A program made the translations under genes and the position numbers. A stretch of 64,000 nt of DNA from Streptomyces sp. NBC_00510 (GTDB lineage: Bacteria; Actinomycetota; Actinomycetes; Streptomycetales; Streptomycetaceae), in contig CP107851.1 in NCBI GenBank assembly GCA_036013505.1, positions 1,984,001-2,048,000 on the forward strand, read 5' to 3'. Shown here piece after piece: positions 25,103-36,838 of the stretch (position 1 is its first letter; every line of letters begins with the position of its first letter). A model generated the notes under the pieces. It ran no database searches and was not told where the DNA came from. It was given only the letters and a program-made list of their open reading frames with translations.

Positions 25103-26073
25103 CTCCAGGGCAGCTCCGCGCGGTGCCGCCAGTACGCCGGGGCCGGTTCGGCCAGGGCGGCGAGCCGGGCCAGGTGCTCCGCGTCGAGGCCGACGGAGGC
25201 GGCCCGGGCGTTGGCGGTGACCTGGCCGGTCGTCGCGGCGCCGGAGAGCACGACACCGGCCCAGGGGCGGCGCAGGACCGCGGCGAGGGTGACGGCGTCG
25301 GGCGTGGCACCGGTCCGGGCGGCCACCTCGGCGAGGGGGGAGTCGGGATCGGCCGTGGCCAGGCGGCCGTTGGCCATCGCCTCCTTGACGATCACGGTCA
25401 GTCCCGCGTCGTGCGCCTCGGCCAGGGCGGGCCCGGCGGAGGGCTCCAGCAGGTTGTAGGTGGCCTGCACGACGGAGAACAGGCGCCGCCCGTCCACCGT
25501 CACCTTCAGCGCCGCGCGGATCGCCTCGGCCTGCAGCGGACCGCTGGTGGACAGGCCGACGGCCACCCCGTCGGCTGCCAGGCGGGCGAGGCGTTCGTGG
25601 AGGTCGCGGTCGGCGAGGGCCGGGCTGTCCGGGGTGACGGAGTGGATCTGGTAGAGGTCGAGGCGGTCGCCGAGCAGGGCGCGGGTCTCGGCGATCTGCC
25701 GGTCGTAGGTGGCGGTGCCGTGGTCCTTGACCTCGTGCACCTCGGCGTCGGCCCGCCAGCCGGCGGTGTAGGTGTAGCCCCACTTGCTGCCGATCACGAC
25801 GTCGGTGGCCTCGGGGTGGGCGTCCAGCCAGCCGGCCAGGAACTCCTCCGCCCGGCCGTAGGAGCGGGCGGCGTCGAAGTAGCGGATGCCGAGCGCGTAG
25901 GCGGTGTCGAGGACCGCGTGGGCGCGGTCCCGCATCGCCTCGACGGTGCGGTCGGCGGGCAGGTCGGCGGCGCGGCCGAGGTCGATGTAGGCGGGACGGC
26001 CGACGGCGGCGAGGCCGAGACCCAGCCGGGGCAGGGGGGCGGTGACGAGTCGTTCGAGGGGCACGGTCGCCAC
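25099..26073 (-). CDS. Aldo/keto reductase
   Basis: A 324-residue TIM-barrel NADPH reductase. The catalytic tetrad is visible: Asp and Tyr in YFDAARSYG (about residues 50-58), Lys in VIGSKWGYTY (about 79) and His in LYQIHSVTPD (about 125). The C-terminal NADP region (VVLSGAATTGQVTANARA) is present. The substrate is not predictable. The GTG start follows GGGAG. It is a separate unit, tail-to-tail with the split transketolase. Confidence 0.9.
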   Translation of the reverse strand: MATVPLERLVTAPLPRLGLGLAAVGRPAYIDLGRAADLPADRTVEAMRDRAHAVLDTAYALGIRYFDAARSYGRAEEFLAGWLDAHPEATDVVIGSKWGYTYTAGWRADAEVHEVKDHGTATYDRQIAETRALLGDRLDLYQIHSVTPDSPALADRDLHERLARLAADGVAVGLSTSGPLQAEAIRAALKVTVDGRRLFSVVQATYNLLEPSAGPALAEAHDAGLTVIVKEAMANGRLATADPDSPLAEVAARTGATPDAVTLAAVLRRPWAGVVLSGAATTGQVTANARAASVGLDAEHLARLAALAEPAPAYWRHRAELPWS

Positions 26074-26183
26074 CGTACTCCCGGTGGAGTACGCCGATCC
26101 GGTGCCTGAGGCGGACGTCGCGGGTGATCACCGGAATGCATAGTGGGAGCGTCACACTCGTCGTCCCCGTCCGAGGATCACGC

Positions 26184-28855
<2,672 letters not shown>

Positions 28856-28859
<4 letters not shown>

Positions 28860-29710
28860 CCGAGACCCTGGAACTGGCCGCGGGGTACCGTCCGGGCCGC
28901 ACCCTCCCGCTGCGGGTGGAGGCGGTGCGGCAGCTGCTGCGGCGCCGCACGCTCGTCGCGTTCGCCGTCGTCCTCGGGCTGCCCGTGATCGTGTGGGCGG
29001 CCTTCGCGATCGGCGGCACCCCGCGGGGGCGGGACTCCGGCCCGACGATGATGGACGTGGCCACCGCCTCCGGCGTCAACTTCTCGCTGGCGGTCCTCTT
29101 CGTCTCCTCCGGCTTCCTGCTGACGATCCCGGTCGCCCTCTTCTTCGGCGACACGATCGCCTCGGAGGCCAACTGGTCCTCCCTGCGCTACCTGCTGGCT
29201 GCCCCGGTGCCCCGGGCCCGGCTGCTCGGCTCCAAGGCGCTGGTGTCCCTGGTCTTCAGCGCCGCCGCCGTGCTGGCGCTGCCGACGGTGGCGCTCGGCG
29301 TCGGCACGCTCGCCTACGGCTGGGGCGACCTGGAGCTCACCACGGCCGGCTCGCTGCCCCCGGGCACCGCCACGGGCCGGCTCGCGATCGCCGCCCTCTA
29401 CGTCTTCGTCGGCCAACTCGCCGTCGCGGGCTTCGCCTTCTGGCTCTCCACGCTCACCGACGCGCCCCTGGGGGCGGTCGGCGGGGCCGTGGGCGTCGCG
29501 ATCCTCTCCAACATCCTGGACGCGATCACGGCCCTGGGCTCGCTGCGGGACGTCCTGCCGACGCACTGGCAGTACGCCTGGATCGACGCGCTCCAGCCCC
29601 GCCTGGAATGGTCGGGCATGCTCAAGGGCACCTCGGTGTCGCTGTCCTTCGCGGTGGTGTTCTTCGCGCTGGCCTTCCGCGGCTTCCGGGGGAAGGACAT
29701 CGTGTCCTGA
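28856..29710 (+). CDS. ABC-2-type transporter permease
   Basis: A 284-residue membrane protein with about six transmembrane helices, ABC-2 family (FGDTIASEANWSSLRYLLAAPVPRARLLGSK resembles the loop after helix 2). The GTG start overlaps the stop of the hydrolase-ATPase fusion, so the two form one exporter: hydrolase-ATPase plus this permease. The substrate may be a peptide, lipid or ester processed outside the membrane by the fused hydrolase (inference). Confidence 0.9.
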
Positions 29711-29742
29711 GGGGCGCGGACGCGGAGGCGCGGAGGGGGACC

Positions 29743-30084
29743 GTGGAGGAGCCGGGGTACAGCGTGCTGCTGACCGGGGCCGGGGACGCGGACCGGAAGC
29801 CGGACGTCGTCCGGGCACTCCGGTCCGTGACGGGGCTGAGCGCATGGCGGAGCAGGCAACTGCTGGACACCGTGCCGCTCGTGGTCGTGGAGCAGACCTG
29901 GCTGGAGGCGGCCGAGGACGCCGCGCGGCTGCTCGAGGCGGCGGGCGCCGGTGCCCGGGTGCGCTGCACCTGGAGCGGGTGCGTCTTCGGCCCCGGCTCC
30001 GGGCCAGGCGACGAGCAGCCGTGCACACCTCCCGCCTGGTCGGCGTCAGGCTGCCCGCCGGCACACCGCTTCCTCCGCGGCTGA
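29743..30084 (+). CDS. Small protein with ribosomal L7/L12 C-terminal-like domain
   Basis: A 113-residue protein. The stretch YSVLLTGAGDADRKPDVVRALRSVTGLSAWRSRQLLDTVPLVVVE (residues 5-50) resembles the L7/L12 C-terminal fold, which in the ribosome recruits GTPase factors. It lacks the L7/L12 N-terminal dimerisation and hinge segments, so it is not bL12 itself. The remaining tail is Cys/Pro/Gly-rich. Start GTG after GGAGGGGG. It follows the ABC permease by 32 bp and is convergent with the SWIM gene; function unknown. Confidence 0.7.
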   Translation: MEEPGYSVLLTGAGDADRKPDVVRALRSVTGLSAWRSRQLLDTVPLVVVEQTWLEAAEDAARLLEAAGAGARVRCTWSGCVFGPGSGPGDEQPCTPPAWSASGCPPAHRFLRG

Positions 30085-30088
30085 ACCG

Positions 30089-31891
30089 CTACACCGGGCC
30101 GCCCGCCACCCTTCCGGACGACACCGGCGCGTCGGTGGAGGGATCGGCTGACGGATCGGCGCCCCAGGCGGCGGCGCACAGGGCGCGGGAGAGTTCGTCG
30201 GCGTAGACGGCGGCGGCGAGCCAGGCGAGGGCGAAGCGGTCGGTGTCGGCGGGCAGGAGGCGGCCGAAGGAGTCGCGGCCGCGGTCGGCCGCGGCGCGGT
30301 GGAGGTCTTCGAGGAGGTCCGCGGCGGTCGGGAGGGCGGCGCGGCGCAGGCGCCGGGCGTCGGGGGCGGAACTCGTGGGGAGGGCGAGGACGCGGCGGCC
30401 GCCGGAGGCGGCCTGGTGGACGCGACGGAGCAGGAGGTGGACGGGGGCCTCGTCGGGCGCCGCGGACGGCGGGAGCGGGAGTGGGGCCAGGGGTTCGGCG
30501 GCGGGGAGGTCGGCGCGCTGCAGGCGGTCGAGGCCGGTGTCCACGCGGGCCTCGAGGTCGGCCGGATGGCTGGTGGCCAGCAGCAGCGCGCGCGGGTGCG
30601 GGGCCGGGTCGAGCCGGGCGATGACGCGCAGAGAGATGCCCGGCGCGCCCGCGAGCAGCCGCAGGTTGTCGCGATGGGGCAGCGCGGGATGGTCGTGCGC
30701 GGCGGCGAGCCGGAGCGTCAGGCCGTCGCATTCGGCGAGCAGGCAGTCGCCGCCGGCCTCGCGGACGGTGCCGATGAGGGTGACGTCGAGGAAGAGCAGG
30801 CCGTCGCCGGTGCTGAGGGCGCGCACGGCCTGTTCGGCGACGGGCACCCGCCACAGGCGGTCCAGGGGTTCGGCCGTCCAGGCGGCGCCGGGGGCCCGTA
30901 CGGCGCGGACGGCGGCTCCCGCGCCGAGTCTGCCGGTGGGCGAGACCGTGGCACCGGACACGGCGAGGCCCGCGCGGGACAGTTCGCGGTGGCTGAGGGC
31001 GGTGTCGCCGATGCGCACGGCCCGGTCGGCGGCGCCCGTGGCGCGGCCGGGGCCGCCGGGCGCGACGTCGGAGACGGTGTAGAGGCGGCCGTCGGCGTCC
31101 GCCGTCCAGGTGACGGCGCCCGCGTAGCCGCTCGCGGTGAGGACGGGCTCGGAGAACAGGCCGTACAGCCGCAGCGAGCCATCCGGGGTGTACGGCTGTC
31201 GCGCGGTGCCGCGCACGGCGGCCAGTTCGGGGCCGGTGGCGTACGGGACCCGGTGCGCGGTGCCGAGGAGTTCGCGGAGCGCGGCGGCCAGGTCGGCGAG
31301 GCGGTGCCCGGGGTCGGCGGCGCGGGCGGCGCGCAGCCGGGTGACGACGGAGACCGCCGCGGCGGCGGCGCGGGGCAGCCCGCTCAGCCGGGCGGAGTGT
31401 GCGGCCCGCAGCAGTTCGGCCTGGACGACAGCGCCGGAGCCGTCGATGCCCGCGTCGAGGACGGCGGCGCCCGCGGCGCGCAGGGCGTCGGCGGCGGCGT
31501 GTTGCTGCGGGGTGGCGGTCTCGGGCTCGGCTCCGGGCGAGGCTTCGGGCGCCGTTCCCCCGGCGGCTCGCGGCGGGGCTCCCTCGGCTGCCGGCCCGGG
31601 AGCCTCGGCGACGGGTGCGGCCGAGGCGGCGGCGGCGCGGTGCAGGCAGTCGGGCGCGAGCAGGCAGCCGCAGCGCACGTCCTCCGCCCGGGTCACCGTG
31701 CCGCCGGGAGCGTGCAGTTCGAGGTCGGTGTCGTCGTCCACGGCGATCCGCACGGTGTCGCCGTCGACGACGACCGGGCGGGCCGCGAGCTTGGCGACAC
31801 CGGCGTCGAGGCGCTTGCGCAGCCGGGGCGAAAGCGCCCCGACGAGTTCCGCGGTCACGGCCGGTGCGACCGGGGGGAGTTGCTGGCTCAT
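30089..31891 (-). CDS. SWIM zinc-finger protein (YehQ-like)
   Basis: A 600-residue protein. The SWIM motif C-x-C-xn-C-x-H is Cys74, Cys76, Cys82 and His84 (CGCLLAPDCLH). Before it is a helical N-terminus (LSPRLRKRLDAGVAKLA), and after it an Ala/Pro/Glu-rich linker and a large alpha/beta region of unknown fold. SWIM domains bind DNA or protein partners. It is the last of five overlapping genes (ATGA with the VWA gene). The order AAA+, DUF5682-VWA, SWIM matches the E. coli yehL-yehM-yehP-yehQ set, hence the YehQ-like call. Molecular role not established. Confidence 0.85.
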   Translation of the reverse strand: MSQQLPPVAPAVTAELVGALSPRLRKRLDAGVAKLAARPVVVDGDTVRIAVDDDTDLELHAPGGTVTRAEDVRCGCLLAPDCLHRAAAASAAPVAEAPGPAAEGAPPRAAGGTAPEASPGAEPETATPQQHAAADALRAAGAAVLDAGIDGSGAVVQAELLRAAHSARLSGLPRAAAAAVSVVTRLRAARAADPGHRLADLAAALRELLGTAHRVPYATGPELAAVRGTARQPYTPDGSLRLYGLFSEPVLTASGYAGAVTWTADADGRLYTVSDVAPGGPGRATGAADRAVRIGDTALSHRELSRAGLAVSGATVSPTGRLGAGAAVRAVRAPGAAWTAEPLDRLWRVPVAEQAVRALSTGDGLLFLDVTLIGTVREAGGDCLLAECDGLTLRLAAAHDHPALPHRDNLRLLAGAPGISLRVIARLDPAPHPRALLLATSHPADLEARVDTGLDRLQRADLPAAEPLAPLPLPPSAAPDEAPVHLLLRRVHQAASGGRRVLALPTSSAPDARRLRRAALPTAADLLEDLHRAAADRGRDSFGRLLPADTDRFALAWLAAAVYADELSRALCAAAWGADPSADPSTDAPVSSGRVAGGPV

Positions 31892-34800
31892 GTGATCTTC
31901 TCCCCTACCCAGCGGGCGAGTTCGAGGGGGCTGAGGGCGGCGACGGGCATGCCCGCGGCGACGAGCTGCCCGGCGACGCCCGTGGAGTAACGGGGGCGCC
32001 CGGCGTCGTCCAGGCTGGCGCAGCCCAGGACGTGGCAGCCTGCCCCGACCAGGGCGCGGACCTCGGCCAGGAGGCCGCCGAGCGGATACCCCTCCTCGAA
32101 GTCGCTGACGACCACGACGAGGGTGCGCGAGGGCACGGTCACCAGTTCGCGGGCGTGCCGGAGCCCGGCGGCGATGTGGGTGCCGCCGCCGACGCTCACC
32201 TCCAGGAGGAGGGAGAGCGGATCCGCCACGTGGTCGGTGAGGTCGATGACCTCGGTGGAGAACGCCAGGAAGTGCGTGGACAGGGTGGGCACCCCGGCCA
32301 GGACGGACGCGGTGAGCGCGGCCCAGATCGTGGAGGCCTCCATGGACCCCGACACGTCGGTCACCAGGATCAGCCGCCAGTCCGCGGCCCGCTGGGCCCG
32401 GGCGCGGAACACCGGCCGCTCCGGGATCACCTGGACGGTGCCGTCGGGACCGCGGCGTGCGGTGGCCAGGTTGGCGCGCAGCGTACGGGCCAGGTCGAGG
32501 CCGCCCCCGGGGCGCCGGCTGGGGCGCGGGAGCGCGGTGCCGTGCAGCGCCGGGCGCAGCCGTGTGGCGAGTTGCCGGGTGAGGGCCTCGACCAGGCGCC
32601 GTACGAGGGGGCGCAGCGCGGCCAGCCGGGCCTCCGGCAGCCCGCCCGCGTGCCGCAGGACGGTACGCAGCAGGTCGACGGAGGGGCGCACGCTGTCGGG
32701 GTCGAGTTCGGCCACCACGTCCTTGCGGCCGGACGCGGCGGCGGCCGCCAGCACCTCCTCGCGGATGCCGGGCCCGAACAGGGCCGCCAGTTCCTCGGAC
32801 CACTCGCGCACCCCGGGGTAGGGCGCCTCGCGGCCACCCCGGTCGCCGCCGGCCCTGCCGTGCCCGCCGAGGTCGCCGAGGCTGCCCTCGCCCCGGCCGT
32901 TGCCGTACAGCTCGTCCAGCGCGGTGGCCAGGGCCCCGGCGGAAGGCGGCAGCCGGTCGCCTCGCCGGCCCAGCACGAGGCGCCACCGATCGGCGGGCGC
33001 GAGGGTGCGGGCCGCGGCGGCGGGGGCTTCGCCCGGTGCGCCGGGGGTGGTGGCGGCCTGCGGCGTGCCCGGCGACGCCGCGTCGGCGGGGCCCACACCG
33101 TCGGCTGCCGCGTCTGCGGGTCCACCCTCGCGGGTGGCCGCGTCGCCGCGAACGGCCGCGTCGGGGGTGGTGGCACCGTGCGGTACGCCCCGCGACGCCG
33201 TGGCGGCGGGCCCGGCCTCGCGGACAGCCGCATCGGCGGCCTGCTCGTGCGTGGCGGCCGGCTCCGCGGGGACTGCCGCTGCCGTGGCGGCCGTTGCTGC
33301 TGCCTCGGGCGTCTCGTGCGAGAGCAGGCCGAGCCGGTCCAGGGTCGCGCGGGCGGCGAGGTCGGCGCGGGTCCAGGTGGCGAGGGCGACGGGGTCGACG
33401 CCCGCGGTGTCGGCGATGCCGTCGGCGTCCAGGCGTTCCTCGACGGCCGCCAGGAGACGGTCACGGGCGGCCGGGCTGAGGGTGTCGAAGCCGCCGCGCA
33501 GGGCCGGGAGCCGTGACAAAAAGGCCTGGTCGGGCAGGTCGCGGACGCGGTCGAGCAGGGGTTCCAAAGCGGGGGCTGCCGCCTCGAGCAGCGGGCCGGC
33601 CGCCGTCAGCAGCCCGGTCAGCCGGGCGGTGAGGGCGGCACGGGAGTCGGGGTCGCCCGCGGCGTCGACCCAGGAGGCGACGCGGGCGCCGAGGGTCTCG
33701 GGCGCCTCGTGGCCGAGGAGGACCCGGACGGCACCCGCCGCCCCGCGCATCAGCGGGGAGCCGTCCGCGGCGAGCCGCGCGAGGGCGTCGGTGAGCCGCA
33801 CGCCGCCCAGGAGGTCCGCGCGGTGGGCGAGTTCGAGGAGCGCGTGTGCGTCGGCGGGGTCCTCGGACCCGGTCAGGCCGTCGACCTGACGGACCGCCGC
33901 CGCGGTGAGCAGCTCGGCGACGGCGGTGGTGCGGGCGGTGCGGGCCTCGTCGGCGCCGAGGCCGGCGATGTGGCCGGCCCGGACGCGGTCCAGCAGGGCG
34001 AGTCCCGCGAGGAGTTCGGGGAGGGTGCCGGCGGCGGGGAGCACGTCGGCGGTCTCGGCGAGGCGTTCCCCGGCGAGCCCGGGCAGCCCGCACTCCGCGG
34101 CCCGGGCCAGCCCGGCGAGGGTCTGCGCCGCGGTGGGGCCGCCCTCGTCCGTCTCCTGGCGGCGGCGTTCGCGCAGCACCCCTTCGGCGGCCTGGGCGGC
34201 GGTGACGCCACGGACCCCGGCCGCGGTGAGCATGGCCGCGGTGGCGGGTGTCCAGCGGACCTCCCAGCGGGTGGTGAGGCCCTCGGTGCCGGCCGCTCCC
34301 GTGACGTCCTTCGGCTCGGCGTAGGGCACGCCGCACACCGACAGTCTGCGCAGCAGGAGTTCGCGGCGGCGGTCGAGATCGGAGCGGAGCGGATCCAGGC
34401 GCAGGTCCCGCGCCTCGGCCGGGGCGCCGGAGTCCGGGCCGGGTGCGGGCAGGCCCAGTGCGGCCAGTTCCGCCTCGACTGCGGGGGCCAGGCCGCTGCG
34501 GGGCGCGTCCGGTGCGGGGCGTCCGCCGCGGGTGCCGACCAGCACCCGTTCCATCGCGCGCGCCACGGCCCGTCCGCGGCCGTACGGCTCGCCCTGGGCC
34601 AGCACGGTCTGCACCGCCTCCACGAGTTCCCCGCGGCCGGCCGCGGGCAGCCCGCGCAGCCGGGAGAGGTCACCGGCGAGCCGGCTGATCTCGCGCGCGT
34701 CGGCCGGGCCCGACGGGTGGCCCTGGGCGCGCAGTTCGGCGCAGATGCGGACGGCGGCGCGGGTGAGCGCCTCGTCGAGGGCGGCGGGGTCGCCGGCCGC

Positions 34801-35664
34801 CTCCAGCACCATGTGCTGCCACTCGGGGTCGCGGATGCCCGCCGGGTAGCCGGAGCGTTCGTCCAGCAGCGGGTACGCGTACGGGATCAGGGAGGTCGTC
34901 CAGATCGTGCCGCCCTCGGGTGCCGGCGGTGCGTCCGGGCTTTCCACCGGGGCGGTGCCCTCCGGCCACGCGTCGGCCGGGACCAGGGCGGGTGCGTGGA
35001 AGGCGCCGACGACGACGGCCGCGCGGCGGCCGTCCGCGGTGGCCTCGGCGATGCGGGCCCGCATCCACTGCTCGCGGCGCAGGTCGAGTACGGGGACGCC
35101 CGCGCCCTCGGCGGCGTCCCGGCGCAGGGCCCATCCCGTCAGGAGGGCGGCGCGGCGCAGCGCTTCGGGTGGTGAGCCCGGCGCGGAGGCCTCGACGAGG
35201 CGGTCCCACAGGTCGTCGCCGGGGCGACCGGTGAGCCGGGCGCGCAGGGCCCCCTGCAGCCCGGGGCCGGAGTCGCCCGGCGCGGCCGTCGTGCGTCCGG
35301 CGTCCCAGGCGCGGTCGGCGAGCGGCAGGTCGCAGGCGACGACGGGGACGCCGCTCCGCGCCGCCCAGCGGACGGCGGCGAGTTCGGGCGAGAAGTCGGC
35401 GAAGGGGTAGAAGGCGGGACCGCCGCCCCCGTCGCCAGGGGCGGCGGCGAGGGCGACGGGAGCCCGGGTGTCCTCGTGGGCGAGCCAGGGCAGCCACTCC
35501 TGCATCTCGCCGGGGAGTTCGACGAGCAGCACGTCGGGCTTGGCCCCGTCGAGCAGGGCGGGCAGCGCGGCCGCCAGCGACGGGGCGTGGTGCCGTACGC
35601 CGACGAGGTAGGGCGCCGCCGGGTCGGTGAGGACCGTGACGGCCTCGTCCGGGGTGAGCAACAC
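31888..35664 (-). CDS. DUF5682 - von Willebrand factor A fusion protein (YehM+YehP-like)
   Basis: A 1258-residue protein. The N-terminal half is DUF5682-like (YLVGVRHHAPSLAAALPALL near residue 19; VVVGAFHAPALV near 215). An Ala/Pro/Thr low-complexity linker follows (about 840-950). The C-terminal VWA domain has a complete MIDAS: DVSGS (1103-1107), Thr1162 in GGTHI and Asp1188 in VVVSDFEEG. In E. coli the two halves are separate genes (yehM, yehP), so this fusion says they act together. VWA domains with MoxR ATPases typically form metal-dependent remodelling complexes. The GTG start is 4 bp after the MoxR stop. Confidence 0.9.
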   Translation of the reverse strand: MLLTPDEAVTVLTDPAAPYLVGVRHHAPSLAAALPALLDGAKPDVLLVELPGEMQEWLPWLAHEDTRAPVALAAAPGDGGGGPAFYPFADFSPELAAVRWAARSGVPVVACDLPLADRAWDAGRTTAAPGDSGPGLQGALRARLTGRPGDDLWDRLVEASAPGSPPEALRRAALLTGWALRRDAAEGAGVPVLDLRREQWMRARIAEATADGRRAAVVVGAFHAPALVPADAWPEGTAPVESPDAPPAPEGGTIWTTSLIPYAYPLLDERSGYPAGIRDPEWQHMVLEAAGDPAALDEALTRAAVRICAELRAQGHPSGPADAREISRLAGDLSRLRGLPAAGRGELVEAVQTVLAQGEPYGRGRAVARAMERVLVGTRGGRPAPDAPRSGLAPAVEAELAALGLPAPGPDSGAPAEARDLRLDPLRSDLDRRRELLLRRLSVCGVPYAEPKDVTGAAGTEGLTTRWEVRWTPATAAMLTAAGVRGVTAAQAAEGVLRERRRQETDEGGPTAAQTLAGLARAAECGLPGLAGERLAETADVLPAAGTLPELLAGLALLDRVRAGHIAGLGADEARTARTTAVAELLTAAAVRQVDGLTGSEDPADAHALLELAHRADLLGGVRLTDALARLAADGSPLMRGAAGAVRVLLGHEAPETLGARVASWVDAAGDPDSRAALTARLTGLLTAAGPLLEAAAPALEPLLDRVRDLPDQAFLSRLPALRGGFDTLSPAARDRLLAAVEERLDADGIADTAGVDPVALATWTRADLAARATLDRLGLLSHETPEAAATAATAAAVPAEPAATHEQAADAAVREAGPAATASRGVPHGATTPDAAVRGDAATREGGPADAAADGVGPADAASPGTPQAATTPGAPGEAPAAAARTLAPADRWRLVLGRRGDRLPPSAGALATALDELYGNGRGEGSLGDLGGHGRAGGDRGGREAPYPGVREWSEELAALFGPGIREEVLAAAAASGRKDVVAELDPDSVRPSVDLLRTVLRHAGGLPEARLAALRPLVRRLVEALTRQLATRLRPALHGTALPRPSRRPGGGLDLARTLRANLATARRGPDGTVQVIPERPVFRARAQRAADWRLILVTDVSGSMEASTIWAALTASVLAGVPTLSTHFLAFSTEVIDLTDHVADPLSLLLEVSVGGGTHIAAGLRHARELVTVPSRTLVVVVSDFEEGYPLGGLLAEVRALVGAGCHVLGCASLDDAGRPRYSTGVAGQLVAAGMPVAALSPLELARWVGEKIT

Positions 35665-35668
35665 GGGC

Positions 35669-36838
35669 TCAGCCTTCCAGGACGGCGCGCAGCTCCCACA
35701 GGGTGCGCCAGGTCGGGGAGCCCTGTTCGGCGCGGCGCCGCACGGGGCCGTCCCAGTAGCCGAGCAGCCGGGCGGCGTCGGCCGGGTCGTCCTTGCGCAC
35801 GACGCCGAGGAGGTGGCCGGGCAGCAGGCCGAGCACGTCCCGGTCGCCGGGGAAGTACGCCGCGGCCAGGCCCAGCGCGCCGGCGACCGCGACGGCCTCC
35901 GCGGTGCTCATGACCGTGGAGGGCCGTTCGACCTCCCAGCCTTCGGCGGAGCGGCCCTCGCGCAGGTCGCGGAAGGCGGTGACGAGGGCTTCCAGGACGG
36001 CGTCGTCGACCTCGTAGGGGGCGCCTGCCCGTTCGACGGCGGCGCGGGACTGGCTGCGCACCAGCGCCGTCTCGGCGTCGAGGTCGCCGATGGGTCCGAC
36101 GGTCTCGAAGTTGAAGCGCCGCTTGAGGGCGGCGGACATCTCGGAGACGCCCTTGTCGCGGAGGTTGGCGGTGGCGATCAGGTTGAAGCCGGGCGCCGCG
36201 TGCGCCAGGGCGTCGTCGCCGCCCGCGAGTTCGGGGACGGCGATGCGGCGTTCGGAAAGCAGGGAGACCAGGGAGTCCTGCACCTCGGGCAGGCAGCGGG
36301 TCACCTCTTCGACGCGGGCGATGGCGCCGCGCGACATGGCGGTGAGCACGGGTGAGGGGACGAGCGCTTGCCGGCTGGGGCCCTGGGCGAGCAGCAGGGC
36401 GTAGTTCCAGCCGTACTTGAGCTGGTCCTCGGTGGTGCCGGCGGTGCCCTGGACGACGAGCCCGCTGGTGCCGCAGATCGCGGCCGACAGCAGCTCGGAG
36501 AGCATCGACTTGGCGGTGCCGGGCTCGCCGACGAGGAGCAGGCCGCGTTCCCCGGCGAGGGTGACGACGCACCGCTCCACCAGGGCGCGGTCGCCGACGA
36601 ACTTCCCCTCGACGACGAGGCGGCGCGGTACGCCCTCGGGGACCTCGGCCTCGTCGGGCAGGCGCAGGGCCTGGCCGTCGCTGCCCATCACGAAGGTGAC
36701 GACGGCACGCGGGGTGAGCCGCCAGGCGGGCGGACGTGGTCCGCCGTCGTGGGCGGCGAGGAAGGCGAGTTCGCTGGCGTACCGGTCCTCGGGCGGGGTG
36801 ATCTGCCGCGCGACGGGTGCGGGGGCGGTGGTGGTCAT
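35669..36838 (-). CDS. MoxR-like AAA+ ATPase (YehL-like)
   Basis: A 389-residue AAA+ ATPase. Walker A GEPGTAKS (104-111), Walker-B-like strand AIARVEEVTR (172-181), sensor-1 region LIATANLRDKG (220-230) and arginines in ALKRRF (Arg240/241). The E-V-T form of Walker B and the lysine-serine Walker A place it with the YehL-type MoxR branch rather than CoxD. It should drive remodelling by the VWA partner encoded directly downstream. The start overlaps the DUF4132 stop (ATGA). Confidence 0.92.
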   Translation of the reverse strand: MTTTAPAPVARQITPPEDRYASELAFLAAHDGGPRPPAWRLTPRAVVTFVMGSDGQALRLPDEAEVPEGVPRRLVVEGKFVGDRALVERCVVTLAGERGLLLVGEPGTAKSMLSELLSAAICGTSGLVVQGTAGTTEDQLKYGWNYALLLAQGPSRQALVPSPVLTAMSRGAIARVEEVTRCLPEVQDSLVSLLSERRIAVPELAGGDDALAHAAPGFNLIATANLRDKGVSEMSAALKRRFNFETVGPIGDLDAETALVRSQSRAAVERAGAPYEVDDAVLEALVTAFRDLREGRSAEGWEVERPSTVMSTAEAVAVAGALGLAAAYFPGDRDVLGLLPGHLLGVVRKDDPADAARLLGYWDGPVRRRAEQGSPTWRTLWELRAVLEG

